64,000 nucleotides of DNA from Terrisporobacter petrolearius (GCF_032598785.1 NZ_CP102984.1), one strand, 5' to 3'; positions 9,535 through 18,435 are shown, numbered from the stretch's first letter. Numbers and translations: made by a program. Notes: generated from the sequence alone by a model not told the origin.

Positions 9535-10512
9535 ATGAATTTAAAAGACAAAATAAATAAAATGCCTGAAAGCCCTGGTATTTACATAATGAAAGATGCT
9601 TATAACAACATAATATATGTGGGAAAGTCAATAAATTTAAAAAGTCGTGTAAAAAGCTATTTTAGAGATAATCTTAATAGATCTAGAAAAATCGAGAGAA
9701 TGGTAAAATCCATAAAGAACATAGACTACATTACTACAGATACAGAACTAGATGCTCTTTTGTTAGAATGTGACTATATCCATAATATAAGACCTATGTA
9801 CAACACTTTAATGAACAATTATGAAAAATATAAATATATAAAGTTAAATGTTAATAGCCTTAATTTAATCCATATTGTAGATAAGCAAGATGACGATAGC
9901 ACTTATTTTGGACCATTTTCCATGAATAAAAGACTTTTTATACTAAGGGATTTTTTACTAGATTACTTTAAACTTCCAACTTGCAATACAAAAACAAAAT
10001 GCATTAGATATAATATTGAAAAATGTATGGGAACTTGTAGAGTAAACACTAAGGAAAAATATGAAGAGATTTACGAAGTTTTAAAAAATACTTTTGAAGG
10101 AAAAGATGATTTTATAAAAGAATTAGAAAATGAAATGGTAAAACAATCATCTTTACTAAACTTTGAAAAAGCCATGGAAATAAAAAGTAACATGGAATTA
10201 CTTAAAAGTATAAGTAAAAAACAAAATACCTTTAATTTGTTTAAAAATAACTGTAAATTTGTAATTTGGATGAAAATGAATGAAAATAATTACAAATTAT
10301 ACTTTATTAATAATGTAAATGTGGAGTATTCTCAGATTATTAATGCACAAAACTTTGACGAAAAAATGAAAAGGAAAATAAAAAATAAAATAGAAGAGTT
10401 TAAACTAAATAAACACAATAGGGTTTTATATGACAAATCTTATATAGATTATATTAATATTATTTATTCTTATATTTATAAAAATGAAAAAATTGATTAT
10501 ATACAACTATAA
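9535..10512 (+). CDS. GIY-YIG nuclease related to the N-terminal half of UvrC
   Basis: 325 residues. Residues about 10-95 are a GIY-YIG domain: SPGIYIMKDAYNNIIYVGKS, a conserved Arg in SRVKSYF and Glu in LLLECDYI. A KCIRYNIEKCMGTC block typical of UvrC follows, and at about 195-230 a UVR-like helical hairpin (LLNFEKAMEIKSNMELL). The C-terminal RNase H-like nuclease and HhH domains of full UvrC (about 600 residues) are absent, so it resembles Cho-type short homologues that could make a single incision. Whether it is a natural short form or a fixed truncation is not decidable here. No LexA-type box was noticed upstream. Confidence 0.8.
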   Translation: MNLKDKINKMPESPGIYIMKDAYNNIIYVGKSINLKSRVKSYFRDNLNRSRKIERMVKSIKNIDYITTDTELDALLLECDYIHNIRPMYNTLMNNYEKYKYIKLNVNSLNLIHIVDKQDDDSTYFGPFSMNKRLFILRDFLLDYFKLPTCNTKTKCIRYNIEKCMGTCRVNTKEKYEEIYEVLKNTFEGKDDFIKELENEMVKQSSLLNFEKAMEIKSNMELLKSISKKQNTFNLFKNNCKFVIWMKMNENNYKLYFINNVNVEYSQIINAQNFDEKMKRKIKNKIEEFKLNKHNRVLYDKSYIDYINIIYSYIYKNEKIDYIQL

Positions 10513-10612
10513 GAAAAATAATTGTTATTGACATATAATGTAAAAAAACTACTATTATGTTAGATATAAAATTAAATAACATTTGTCATAAAAAATTCTA
10601 TTGAAATAGAAT

Positions 10613-10680
10613 AAAACCCAAACTCCATTGCCATGAAGGTATATATTTATATATCTATGTGGCAATGGAGTTTGGGTTTT
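10613..10680. repeat. Perfect 21-bp inverted repeat with 26-base loop
   Basis: The arms lie at 10613-10633 (starting AAAACCCAAACTCC) and 10660-10680 (ending GGAGTTTGGGTTTT) and are perfectly complementary. The loop is itself nearly palindromic AT sequence. A7-bp hairpin (TTCTATT/AATAGAA, 10586-10601) lies just upstream. With A4 and T4 at its ends it could be a bidirectional terminator for the UvrC-like gene. Its right arm abuts a truncated methyltransferase fragment, so it could also mark a deletion or insertion boundary. Confidence 0.7.
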
Positions 10681-10803
10681 GAAAAATTAGGATTTACAAA
10701 TATTAAAGTAGAAAGGGATATTATAGACAAGGTTTATGATGAAAAAGAAATGGATCTTTACTCATGCACACCTTCGTTTAAAATAGTAGGAACTAAAGAA
10801 TAG
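10681..10803 (+). pseudogene. C-terminal fragment, probably of a SAM-dependent methyltransferase
   Basis: Forty codons with no start, beginning EKLGFTNIKVERDI and ending SCTPSFKIVGTKE before TAG. The pattern 'LGFTNIKV ... FKIVGTK' is typical of the last strands of class I methyltransferases. Everything upstream is replaced by the 21-bp inverted repeat. AGGAGG overlaps the stop and would have served the next gene. The family call is by memory of the fold's C-terminus and is tentative. Confidence 0.4.
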
Positions 10804-10815
10804 GAGGTAAATAAC

Positions 10816-10974
10816 CTGTTAAATGAAAAATCTAATGTGAATGAAATTATAAGTGGTTTGCAAAAGTATTGGAATTATAGGATACTATCATACTCCAAAA
10901 GCAATATAGAAGAGTTAAACAATTTTAAACAATACAACACAAGAGCTATTACAACACATAATAATAACAGCTAA
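10816..10974 (+). pseudogene. N-terminal fragment of a second SAM-dependent methyltransferase
   Basis: This frame starts at CTG 10816, eight bases after AGGAGG, and reads LNEKSNVNEIISGLQKYWN then YRILSYSKSNIEELNNFK. That resembles the N-terminus of class I methyltransferases found beside clostridial ABC transporters ('YW-YR-SYSKSN-EELN-FK'). Homology stops near 10928, where the sequence passes into the permease remnant in another frame. The SAM-binding core is therefore deleted. CTG as start may itself be a mutated ATG/TTG. Confidence 0.45.
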
Positions 10975-11443
10975 AAGATTAGTTACAGCCTTATTTATAT
11001 CTTTATCCATAGGCAGCATTCTATGGATAATCATAGGGAACAACAAAAAAATAGAGTTACTATTAACACCTTTAATTGGATTTATGCAATCAGTGCCACC
11101 AATATCTTGGTTAGTATTAGCCATTATATGGTTCAGAGTTGATGGGAAGGCAAGTATATTCATAGCTGTGATAGAAACTTTCCCATTGATAGTTATAAAT
11201 TTAGTGGAAAGTATAAGAAATATAGATTATCAGTTAATCGAAATGGGAGAAGTTTTAAGTTGTAACAATGGAATAGGTGGAGAGTTTACCAATGCTAGAG
11301 TAAATATTGAAACATCCTATGTATTTGCTTGGACCATAATAATAGTAATATTATTTTATATAACTAATAAAATACTTTCTCATATGTTTAATACAAAAAT
11401 AAAAGGTGAACGATATGCTTTTAAAGATAGCAAATTTAACTAA
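10919..11443 (+). pseudogene. SsuC/TauC-type ABC permease with N-terminal and internal deletions
   Basis: The open frame from 10919 contains ELLQHIIITAKRLVTALF, FMQSVPPISWLVLAIIWF, IETFPLIVINLVESIRNID and then, abruptly, NNGIGGEFTNARVNIETS and a last membrane helix. In complete SsuC/NrtB/TauC permeases (about 250 residues) a first membrane helix precedes this region, and a long segment with the EAA loop lies between the 'ESIRNID-LIEMG' and 'GIGGEFTNA' motifs. Both are missing, the inner one without breaking the frame. The first Met in frame is 11084, deep inside a conserved helix. It was once the membrane part of an importer for an organic sulfur, amine or similar compound. Confidence 0.7.
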
Positions 11444-11834
11444 GAAATTTAATAACCTTAAGGTTATAGATGATTTAAATTTGAATATTGATAAAAATGA
11501 AATAGTAGCCATAATTGGACCATCTAGGGGCTTTAATTATGATTGAGACTTATTACTAATGTATGAGCCATTTAAATCACTAGATTATAATTTAAGAATA
11601 GAAATGCTAAACTCATTAATTAACTTATGGAACAAAAGTAAAAAATCTATTTTATTTATTACCAATGAAATTGATGAAGCCATTACTTTAGCCAATAGAA
11701 TAATAGCACTTCAAAAAAGGCCAACTAAAGTTGCTAAGGAAATTATACTGGATAAAGAAAGTATTGGTAGCAGAGATATGAATTCCGACGAATTTATACA
11801 GTACAGAAAAGAAATAATAAATATATTGAGTTAA
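11415..11834 (+). pseudogene. SsuB/TauB-type ABC ATPase with internal deletion, stop codon and Walker B change
   Basis: ATG 11415 overlaps the permease remnant. The frame reads MLLKIANLTKKFNNLKVIDD and reaches the Walker A start IIGPS, where GCGKST should follow. Instead it gives RGFNYD, then TGA at 11544-11546. Directly after, in the same frame, comes DLLLMYEPFKSLD, the Walker B region, with Tyr in place of the usual Asp of MDEPF. The remainder through SILFITNEIDEAITLANRI and the C-terminal extension is normal. The Q-loop and LSGGQ signature are deleted. Three independent lesions make this clearly non-functional. Confidence 0.85.
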
Positions 11835-11913
11835 TAATTATAATAAGAATTATGTTTTAATTCAAATCTAACTATTATAAATAAAATTATATTTAATTTA
11901 AAGGAGGAGCAAT

Positions 11914-12252
11914 ATGGAAGAATTAATAAAAAATATAGAAAGAGGAAAATCAATAGACTTTGATAGTCTAGTAAGTTGTAAAGAAGGGCAAATAGAAACT
12001 GTAACTTTAGCTCAGAAAAAGGGTGTTGGAGTGACTTTATTGGCCTTTGGTGAAGGGGAAGGTGTAGGTCCTCATGCTGCAAAAGGAGATGCATTAATAT
12101 ATATACATGAAGGTGTGGCAAGGGTAAAAATAGGTGATGAAACCATGGAAGCTACAAAAGGTCAATTCGTTTTAATGCCTGCAAATATACAACACCAAGT
12201 AACTGCAATAGAAGATATGAAAATGCTTTTAATACTTGTTAAAGAGGCCTAA
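11914..12252 (+). CDS. Small cupin-domain protein
   Basis: 112-residue single-domain cupin. Motif 1 is approximated by GVGPHAAKGDALIYIHEGVA, and motif 2 by GQFVLMPANIQHQV. One His is seen in each motif, which could bind a metal. Such proteins are often called quercetin-dioxygenase-like or AraC-cupin-like, without known substrate. AAAGGAGGAGC lies six bases before the ATG. The second cupin gene starts three bases after its stop, so the two form an operon. Confidence 0.75.
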   Translation: MEELIKNIERGKSIDFDSLVSCKEGQIETVTLAQKKGVGVTLLAFGEGEGVGPHAAKGDALIYIHEGVARVKIGDETMEATKGQFVLMPANIQHQVTAIEDMKMLLILVKEA

Positions 12253-12255
12253 ATT

Positions 12256-12591
12256 ATGAGATATTTAAGAAATATAAAACCTTTTGAGGCCATTGCCATG
12301 ACTAATATGATAAGCCATACAGGAAATACCATAGCAAGCAAGGCATTAATAGATAATGATAATTGTGAAATAAGATTTTTCTCTTTTGCCAGTGGAGAAA
12401 GCATAGACAAAGAGCATTATGTAATGGAAACACTTTTTGTAATAATAGAAGGAAGTGCTAAAGTTTTATATAATGAAAATGATGAAACCATAATAAACCA
12501 AGGTGATATAATTGCCTTGGAAGCTGACATAGAATATGGTATAGAGGCTTTAACGGATGTTAAATTATTCAATATATTAGTAAAAGCATAA
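12256..12591 (+). CDS. Second small cupin-like protein
   Basis: 111 residues, related in fold to the preceding cupin: FSFASGESIDKEHYVMETLF is motif 1-like, and EGSAKVLYNENDETIINQGD/IIALEADIEYG cover the second half. The second metal-binding His is not evident, so metal binding is doubtful. It begins three bases after the upstream stop without its own strong ribosome site, which suggests translational coupling. A terminator follows. Confidence 0.65.
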   Translation: MRYLRNIKPFEAIAMTNMISHTGNTIASKALIDNDNCEIRFFSFASGESIDKEHYVMETLFVIIEGSAKVLYNENDETIINQGDIIALEADIEYGIEALTDVKLFNILVKA

Positions 12592-12627
12592 ATGATAATG
12601 ATAAATAAAATATAATAAAAATAAACT

Positions 12628-12660
12628 AAAAATGGTGTATCTTATGATACACCATTTTTA
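12628..12660 (+). terminator. Terminator of the cupin operon
   Basis: AAAAATGGTGTATC and its complement flank a four-base loop and end in TTTTTA. Confidence 0.85.
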
Positions 12661-12865
12661 ATTATAAAAATCAATTTATATTTTATTAAGTATTATAGCT
12701 ACGTTTTTAACACCAGTTGAACAACTTAAAAAGATAAATATTTATACTTATTATAAAATAACAATATAATCTTTTTAAATAATTTAATAAAAAAAGTTAA
12801 AAAACTATAATATGGGTATATATGTATTATAATATAAATGATAAATTAAAATGGGGGGAATGATT

Positions 12866-13675
12866 ATGGATTATAAAAAGCTTATATTAAACAGAAAATC
12901 GGTAAGAGAATTTAAGGACACAAGTATAGATACAAAATATTTCAATAAAATAGAAAGTTATATAGAAAGTTCTAAAAAATTACTTCCTGAAATTGAAGTT
13001 GAAATGAAAATGTATGACTTTAAAGATTGCTATGAAAAGATAAATGAATTGGCAGGATATAACGGATTTTTAATCCAAGCGCCAAATTACATTGTAATAC
13101 TTTCTGATGTGAAAGAAGGCTATATAGAAAACAGTGGATATATTGGAGAAAGAGTAGTATTAAAAGCCCGAGACATGGGAATAGATTCTTGTTGGATCAC
13201 TTTTAAAGATAGTAAATCAATAAAAGAAAGATTAAACATTTTAAGTGACAAAGAAGTTACAGCTATAATTGCTTTAGGATATGAAGATAATAGCAATAAT
13301 AAAAATAAAAGTACTTCAGACAGATTAGGTGTGGAAGAAATCGTATTTATGGATGAGTGGGGAAATAATGCAAGTGTTACTGAATTAGAAGAAAGATACT
13401 TACTTGATGCATTTTCATGGGCTAGAATGGCACCATCAAGTCTTAATAGACAACCATGGAGATTTATTATTGACGGTGGTAAAGTTATATTAGCAGTTAA
13501 GACAGACGATTTTAGCAGCAATTATGAGGGTAGCATAGATACAGGAATAGCAATGCTTTATTTTAGCTTAATAATAGATACAACAATGTTTGATTTAAAA
13601 TGGCAGGTTGGAAGTTTAGATAAGGATTATAAAATTCCAGTTGATTATAAAATCGTAGGATATTGTTCTATATAG
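12866..13675 (+). CDS. Two-domain nitroreductase family protein (TM1586 type)
   Basis: 269 residues from ATG 12866, placed seven bases after GGGGGG. An ATG at 12851 lies upstream of that ribosome site. The start MDYKKLILNRKSVREFKDTS is the usual nitroreductase opening. A second half-domain begins near residue 170 with FSWARMAPSSLNRQPWRFII, which repeats the substrate/FMN segment, as in the putative TM nitroreductase family (PF14512). Function is presumed FMN-dependent reduction of an unknown substrate. It stands alone between two terminators. Confidence 0.75.
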   Translation: MDYKKLILNRKSVREFKDTSIDTKYFNKIESYIESSKKLLPEIEVEMKMYDFKDCYEKINELAGYNGFLIQAPNYIVILSDVKEGYIENSGYIGERVVLKARDMGIDSCWITFKDSKSIKERLNILSDKEVTAIIALGYEDNSNNKNKSTSDRLGVEEIVFMDEWGNNASVTELEERYLLDAFSWARMAPSSLNRQPWRFIIDGGKVILAVKTDDFSSNYEGSIDTGIAMLYFSLIIDTTMFDLKWQVGSLDKDYKIPVDYKIVGYCSI

Positions 13676-13704
13676 TTTATAAAAAATATTAAATAAAAAT
13701 AGAG

Positions 13705-13747
13705 AAAAAAAGAGTGAATATATATGAAAATATTCGCTCTTTTTTTA
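13705..13747 (+). terminator. Terminator after the two-domain nitroreductase
   Basis: AAAAAAGAGTGAATAT and complement ATATTCGCTCTTTTTTT form a long stem ending in a T-run. Confidence 0.9.
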
Positions 13748-13901
13748 GGCAAATTATGTTACAAAAGTAAATAATTCGACCTTATTATAAAGAAAATTGT
13801 AACTTGTGGAAAATAGGGTAAATTAAGGTTATTGCAATCATTAGAGAAAAGTTTTATTAATATTATTACGAAAATGTAATATGTCAATGACTCTCATTTT
13901 A

Positions 13902-13931
13902 TTGACAATATATTTACTCATAGTTTATATT
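13902..13931 (+). promoter_or_regulatory. Probable sigma-A promoter of the dlt operon
   Basis: TTGACA (13902-13907) and TATATT (13926-13931) are separated by 18 bases and lie about 80 bases before dltD. The interval between the preceding terminator and dltD (about 260 bases) holds no other gene that I can see. Confidence 0.55.
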
Positions 13932-14011
13932 AAGATTTGGAATAAGGTATAAAAATGGGGATGAAGTGCAGTTTTTTTAGCAACTTTTTAGAGGAGATTA
14001 AAGATTAAATT

Positions 14012-15208
14012 ATGAAGAAATTAGGTTATTTTATTATACCATTAGTGATTGGTGGTATATTTTTATGTGGATTAAATAAATTCCTGGACAAGGAAATAGA
14101 TTCAATGCTTAAAGAAAAAGATTTAATGCCTATAGTAAATGACGCATTAAGTGACGTAAAAGATAAAGGAACTATTGCTAACAATCATTTTATAGAAAAA
14201 AATAATATTATGATGTTAGGTTCATCAGAATTAAGCCATTCAACAAAGCAACATCCAACTTACTATTTTAACACCAACAAAAGTAAAAATGGTGTGGTGC
14301 CAATAGGAAGAGCATATACTCAAAGCTTACAGGATGCCGCATCATTAGGAAGTTTTAACCCAGAAGCAAAAGACAAGAAAGTTGTTTTGTTAATTTCTAT
14401 GCAGTGGTTTATGGACAAAAAAGGAGTTACACCTCATCATTATCAAACTAGATTTTCACCGACTCAATTTTATGAGTTTTTAAGTAATCCGAAAGTTTCA
14501 CAGAAAAACAAAGACATATTTTCTGATAGGTCAAGTAAATTACTAGCGGATGCAGATGAATACAAATCGGAAGCTGTTTATGCTAAATTATATACTTCTA
14601 ATTCCATTGTATCAAATATAGAAAAAGTGCTTTTAAAACCTTATTTTGAAATTAGAAAATTTGCAGTAAAACTTAAAGAAAAAGGCACTTTATATAAACA
14701 ATTAGTAGTTTTATCATCACAAAAAGATAAAAAGCCAGAACCTAAACAATCTATAGATTGGAAAATGGAAAAAGAAAAAGCCATTGAAGACGCTAAAAAA
14801 AGAGTTGGAGACAACGATCTGTGTATAGATAAAATCTACTATAAAAAGAACTTTGGTGAAAACTTAAATAAAGTAAAAAACAAATATAAAGATGTAAATC
14901 TTCTTGAATCAAAAGAATTTGATGATTATCAACTTACTTTAGATATTTGTAGAGATTTAGGAATAAAACCTGTAGTTATAATGCTACCAGCTATGGATAA
15001 GTTTTATAATGTTACTGGCATTTCTAAGACGGAAAGACATGAGTTTTATGATAAAGTTAAAAATATTACAAAATCAAAAGGCTTTAAAGTTATGGACCTT
15101 AGAGATAAAGAAAATGAAAAGTATTACTTACGAGATGTAATGCATCTTGGAACGAAAGGTTGGGTGGATGTTTGTGAAAAGTTATATAAAGAATTTGGCC
15201 AAGAATAA
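14012..15208 (+). CDS. dltD: D-alanyl-lipoteichoic acid biosynthesis protein DltD
   Basis: 398-residue extracytoplasmic protein anchored by an N-terminal helix (LGYFIIPLVIGGIFLCG). It is the esterase/transferase-like component that delivers D-alanine to teichoic acid on the outer face. Catalytic elements are visible: GSSELSHST with the nucleophilic Ser, and DVMHLGTKGW near the C-terminus supplying the Asp and His. The start is fixed by an in-frame TAA two codons upstream; GAGGAG lies about 15 bases away, rather far. It is the first gene of a D-X-A-B-C operon, an order I associate with Clostridioides relatives. D-alanylation lowers surface charge and protects against cationic peptides. Confidence 0.93.
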   Translation: MKKLGYFIIPLVIGGIFLCGLNKFLDKEIDSMLKEKDLMPIVNDALSDVKDKGTIANNHFIEKNNIMMLGSSELSHSTKQHPTYYFNTNKSKNGVVPIGRAYTQSLQDAASLGSFNPEAKDKKVVLLISMQWFMDKKGVTPHHYQTRFSPTQFYEFLSNPKVSQKNKDIFSDRSSKLLADADEYKSEAVYAKLYTSNSIVSNIEKVLLKPYFEIRKFAVKLKEKGTLYKQLVVLSSQKDKKPEPKQSIDWKMEKEKAIEDAKKRVGDNDLCIDKIYYKKNFGENLNKVKNKYKDVNLLESKEFDDYQLTLDICRDLGIKPVVIMLPAMDKFYNVTGISKTERHEFYDKVKNITKSKGFKVMDLRDKENEKYYLRDVMHLGTKGWVDVCEKLYKEFGQE

Positions 15209-15314
15209 GTACTTAATGATGAGTGCTACATTTACAGTAATAATTGTTGCAGCAATATTAGTATTCACATTTACTTCATTTAAAGACTTACCATTTATAT
15301 ATAATGAGTTCTAA
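15174..15314 (+). CDS. dltX: DltX, small membrane peptide of the D-alanylation machine
   Basis: Short ORF between dltD and dltA overlapping the dltD end. From GTG 15174, five bases after GGTGGA, it encodes 46 residues: a basic N-terminus (MKSYIKNLAKNKY), one membrane helix (TFTVIIVAAILVFTF) and the C-terminus LPFIYNEF. The ending fits FxYNxF, the conserved DltX motif whose Tyr has been proposed to carry D-alanine during transfer. In-frame TTG 15195 and ATG 15216 are alternative starts but have weaker ribosome sites. Its position, size and C-terminus make the assignment firm even without a search. Confidence 0.85.
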   Translation: MKSYIKNLAKNKYLMMSATFTVIIVAAILVFTFTSFKDLPFIYNEF

Positions 15315-15331
15315 TAAAAGGGAGATTTCAC

Positions 15332-16846
15332 ATGAAAATTATAGAAGGAATAAAAAAATATTCAACTACAGATAGAATTGCATTAATATGCAATGATGAA
15401 AAACTTACGTACAATGATTTAGAAAAGTATTCAGAAGCAATTGCTCTATACTTAAAAGATATACATAAAGAAAAAGATATACCTATAGTTATATATGGAA
15501 ACAAAGAAAATATGATAATGCCATGTATGATAGGTGCTTTAAAATCGGGTAGAGCTTATGTACCACTAGATATAAGCTTACCGATGGACAGAGTATTTGA
15601 CATTACAAAAGAAGTTTCACCTAAGGTATTATTTAACTTTAGTGATGAAACAGACTTTGGAGATTTAAATGTAATAAACGAAGATAGACTAAAAGAAATA
15701 ATAAAAAAATATGAAAACAAAACTTTAGGAAAAGAAAACTGGGTAAAAGGCGACGAAAATGCCTATATATTATTTACTTCGGGAAGCACAGGAAAGCCTA
15801 AGGGCGTACAAATAAGTTCAAACAACTTAGATAGTTTTGTAAGCTGGATAAGCCCATATTTAAAAATTGATGGAAGCGAAAAAGTAATAATGAATCAAGC
15901 AGCATATTCTTTTGATTTATCAGTAACTTCCATATATCCAGCACTAGTACATGGAGCAACTTTATTCTCTTTATCAAAGAAAGTATTAGCTGATTACAAA
16001 GAATTATTCAGCCAATTAAAAAGATCAAATATGGCTGTATGGGTTTCTACGCCATCTTTTGCAGGTGTTTGTACAACAGAAAAAGATTTTGATAGTAACA
16101 TGTTAGAAAAGCTTGAATCAATGATATTTATAGGAGAGACTCTTCCTAAAAGCTTAGCTAAGGAATTACTAGATAGATTCCCAAATACAAGAGTAATAAA
16201 TGGATATGGACCAACAGAAGCTACAGTTGGTGTTAGTGTAAATGATATGTCTTATGAATTAATAAATGATGAGAAAAGTCTTCCTGTTGGATATCCTATG
16301 TCAAATTGCAAAATAAAAATAGTAGATGATAATGGAAATGAAGTTGAAGAAGGAGAAAAAGGTGAAATTATCATAATAGGGCCTTCTGTTTCAAAAGGAT
16401 ATTTTAACAACGAAGAAAAAACAAATGAATCATTTTTCTATGATGAAATAGACAACGTTAAACATAGAGCCTATAAAACAGGTGACAAAGGATATATGTT
16501 AAATGGCAATATATACTACTGTGGTAGAGTAGACTTTCAAATAAAATTAAATGGATTTAGAATAGAAATTGAAGATATTGAAAGTAATTTAAGAAAAGTT
16601 GAAAATGTAAATAATGCAATAGTTATACCTGTGTACAAAGACGAAAAAATTGCTTATCTAAAAGGAATTGTTCAGTTAAAAATAGATAATGAACTAAGTA
16701 ATATGAAAAAAGGTATAGCGATAAAGAAAGAGCTAAATAAATATATTCCTTCATATATGGTACCAAGAACTATAAAAATTATAGAAGACTTTCCAACAAA
16801 TACAAATGGAAAAATAGATAGAAAGAAACTTATGGAGGAAAATTAA
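15332..16846 (+). CDS. dltA: D-alanine--D-alanyl carrier protein ligase DltA
   Basis: 504-residue adenylation enzyme that activates D-alanine with ATP and loads it on DltC in the cytoplasm. Seen: the P-loop-like YILFTSGSTGKPKGVQ, GYGPTEATVGVS, YKTGDKGYMLNGNIYYCGR and the C-terminal NTNGKIDRKKL with the catalytic Lys. AAAGGGAG lies before ATG 15332. The stop overlaps the dltB start (TTAATG), indicating translational coupling. Length is typical of the family. Confidence 0.96.
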   Translation: MKIIEGIKKYSTTDRIALICNDEKLTYNDLEKYSEAIALYLKDIHKEKDIPIVIYGNKENMIMPCMIGALKSGRAYVPLDISLPMDRVFDITKEVSPKVLFNFSDETDFGDLNVINEDRLKEIIKKYENKTLGKENWVKGDENAYILFTSGSTGKPKGVQISSNNLDSFVSWISPYLKIDGSEKVIMNQAAYSFDLSVTSIYPALVHGATLFSLSKKVLADYKELFSQLKRSNMAVWVSTPSFAGVCTTEKDFDSNMLEKLESMIFIGETLPKSLAKELLDRFPNTRVINGYGPTEATVGVSVNDMSYELINDEKSLPVGYPMSNCKIKIVDDNGNEVEEGEKGEIIIIGPSVSKGYFNNEEKTNESFFYDEIDNVKHRAYKTGDKGYMLNGNIYYCGRVDFQIKLNGFRIEIEDIESNLRKVENVNNAIVIPVYKDEKIAYLKGIVQLKIDNELSNMKKGIAIKKELNKYIPSYMVPRTIKIIEDFPTNTNGKIDRKKLMEEN

Positions 16847-17994
16847 TGACTTTTTCACAATATGGAGATTATTTTTATCTTTATATACTACTATTAACTG
16901 CAATACCTGCAATAGTTTTAGGACTTAGAGAAAAAAATATAAAATATTATGGTATGTTAGCAACAGTTTTCATGATAATATTAATTGTAGGTGTAAATGT
17001 TAGACTTTCATATTTAATAGGATTTATAATATGGGAAGTAATAGTAGTTAAAGGATATGAATATGTAAGAAAGAAAACAGATAGCAAACTTGTATATAGA
17101 TTATTTTTATTTTCTTCAATGCTTCCAATAATAGTAAATAAAATTTCACCATTAACATCTTTAGGAGTTATAGGATTTATAGGAATATCTTATTTGAACT
17201 TTAGAACGATACAAATGGTCATAGAAATTTACGATGGAGCAATAAAGGAAGTTAATATTTGTACCATGCTTTATTTTGTATTATTTTTCCCTACACTAAG
17301 TTCTGGTCCTATAGATAGATCTAGAAGATTTGAACAAGAGTTAGAGAAAAAAATACCAAGAGAAGAATATATAAACGAATATTTAATCCCAGGAATTAAA
17401 AAAATATTTATGGGAATTGGATATAAATTTGTAATAGCATTTTTAATAAACATACTTTGGATGGGTCACATATCATCAGAGTTAACTTTTGCAAATGCTA
17501 TAAACTACATGTATGCTTACAGCTTGTACTTATTCTTTGACTTTGGAGGATATAGTTTATTTGCAGTAGGGACTAGTTATATTTTTGGAATACATGCACC
17601 AGACAACTTTAATAAACCATTTATCAGTAAAGACATGAAAGAATTTTGGACAAGATGGCATATAAGTTTATCAAGATGGTTTGGTGATTATATATTTTCT
17701 AGATTTACTATTGGGTTTATTAGAAGTAAAAAATTCAAAAAAAGAGCTACAGCTTCTCATGTATCTCAGATGATTACAATGGGTGTTATGGGGGTTTGGC
17801 ATGGACTTACATGGTATTATATCCTATACGGTTTGTACCAAGGTCTAGTGCTTGTAGGTACTGATATATATCAGAAAAAATCAACGTTTTATAAAAAACA
17901 CAAGAAAGAAAAATGGTTTGAGATTGTACAAATAGTTATAACATTCCATATAGCATGTTTTGGATTGTTAATATTCTCAGGACATTTCGCTTAA
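16846..17994 (+). CDS. dltB: D-alanyl transfer protein DltB (MBOAT family)
   Basis: 382-residue polytopic membrane O-acyltransferase that moves D-alanine from DltC across the membrane. The MBOAT signature is intact: FNKPFISKDMKEFWTRWHIS and the catalytic His in GVMGVWHGLTWYYI. It starts within the dltA stop and is followed after 18 bases by dltC. The C-terminus CFGLLIFSGHFA matches the family end, so it is complete. Confidence 0.95.
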   Translation: MTFSQYGDYFYLYILLLTAIPAIVLGLREKNIKYYGMLATVFMIILIVGVNVRLSYLIGFIIWEVIVVKGYEYVRKKTDSKLVYRLFLFSSMLPIIVNKISPLTSLGVIGFIGISYLNFRTIQMVIEIYDGAIKEVNICTMLYFVLFFPTLSSGPIDRSRRFEQELEKKIPREEYINEYLIPGIKKIFMGIGYKFVIAFLINILWMGHISSELTFANAINYMYAYSLYLFFDFGGYSLFAVGTSYIFGIHAPDNFNKPFISKDMKEFWTRWHISLSRWFGDYIFSRFTIGFIRSKKFKKRATASHVSQMITMGVMGVWHGLTWYYILYGLYQGLVLVGTDIYQKKSTFYKKHKKEKWFEIVQIVITFHIACFGLLIFSGHFA

Positions 17995-18012
17995 ATATTA
18001 GGAGGATAGATT

Positions 18013-18243
18013 ATGCAAGAAACAGTTATAAGTATATTTGAAGACGTATTAGAATGTGATGAAATAAGAGATGATTTAGATATGAATTTATTTGAAGCAG
18101 AACTTTTAGATTCACTAGCTATAATAGAAGTTTTAGTTGAGATAGAAGATAGACTTGGTATAGCACTTCAACCAACAGACTTAGAAAGAAGTGACATGGC
18201 AACAGTAAATAACTTAGTTAAATTCTTAGAAAACAGAAAATAA
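18013..18243 (+). CDS. dltC: D-alanyl carrier protein DltC
   Basis: 76-residue acidic carrier protein. The phosphopantetheine attachment Ser lies in AELLDSLAIIEVLVEIED. It accepts D-alanine from DltA and presents it to DltB. AGGAGG precedes the ATG by six bases. It is the last gene of the operon and is followed by a strong terminator. Confidence 0.96.
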   Translation: MQETVISIFEDVLECDEIRDDLDMNLFEAELLDSLAIIEVLVEIEDRLGIALQPTDLERSDMATVNNLVKFLENRK

Positions 18244-18251
18244 CATTACTT

Positions 18252-18287
18252 AAAGGTGTATCAATAAATTTGATACACCTTTTTTTT
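18252..18287 (+). terminator. Terminator of the dlt operon
   Basis: AAAGGTGTATCAA and TTGATACACCTTTTTTTT form a 13-bp stem with a long T-run. Confidence 0.92.
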
Positions 18288-18435
18288 GTTTATGATTTAT
18301 TTTTAATAAAAAAGTTTAAAGTAATAATAAATTGTGTATATACTATATGTGGTATCGAAAATGATATTAATAACTATATATAGTGTGTTTTACTTAAAAA
18401 ATACATATAATCAAGCTTATAAAAGGAAGGTAGAG

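Noticed and set aside
10528..10558. Promoter TTGACA/TATTAT before the decayed operon
   Set aside because: The spacer is 19 bases and no intact gene follows; too weak to annotate, although it may be the relic promoter.
13880..13905. Fur-box-like palindrome before dltD (AATGACTCTCATTT)
   Set aside because: Too many mismatches to the 7-1-7 consensus and no iron-related gene follows.
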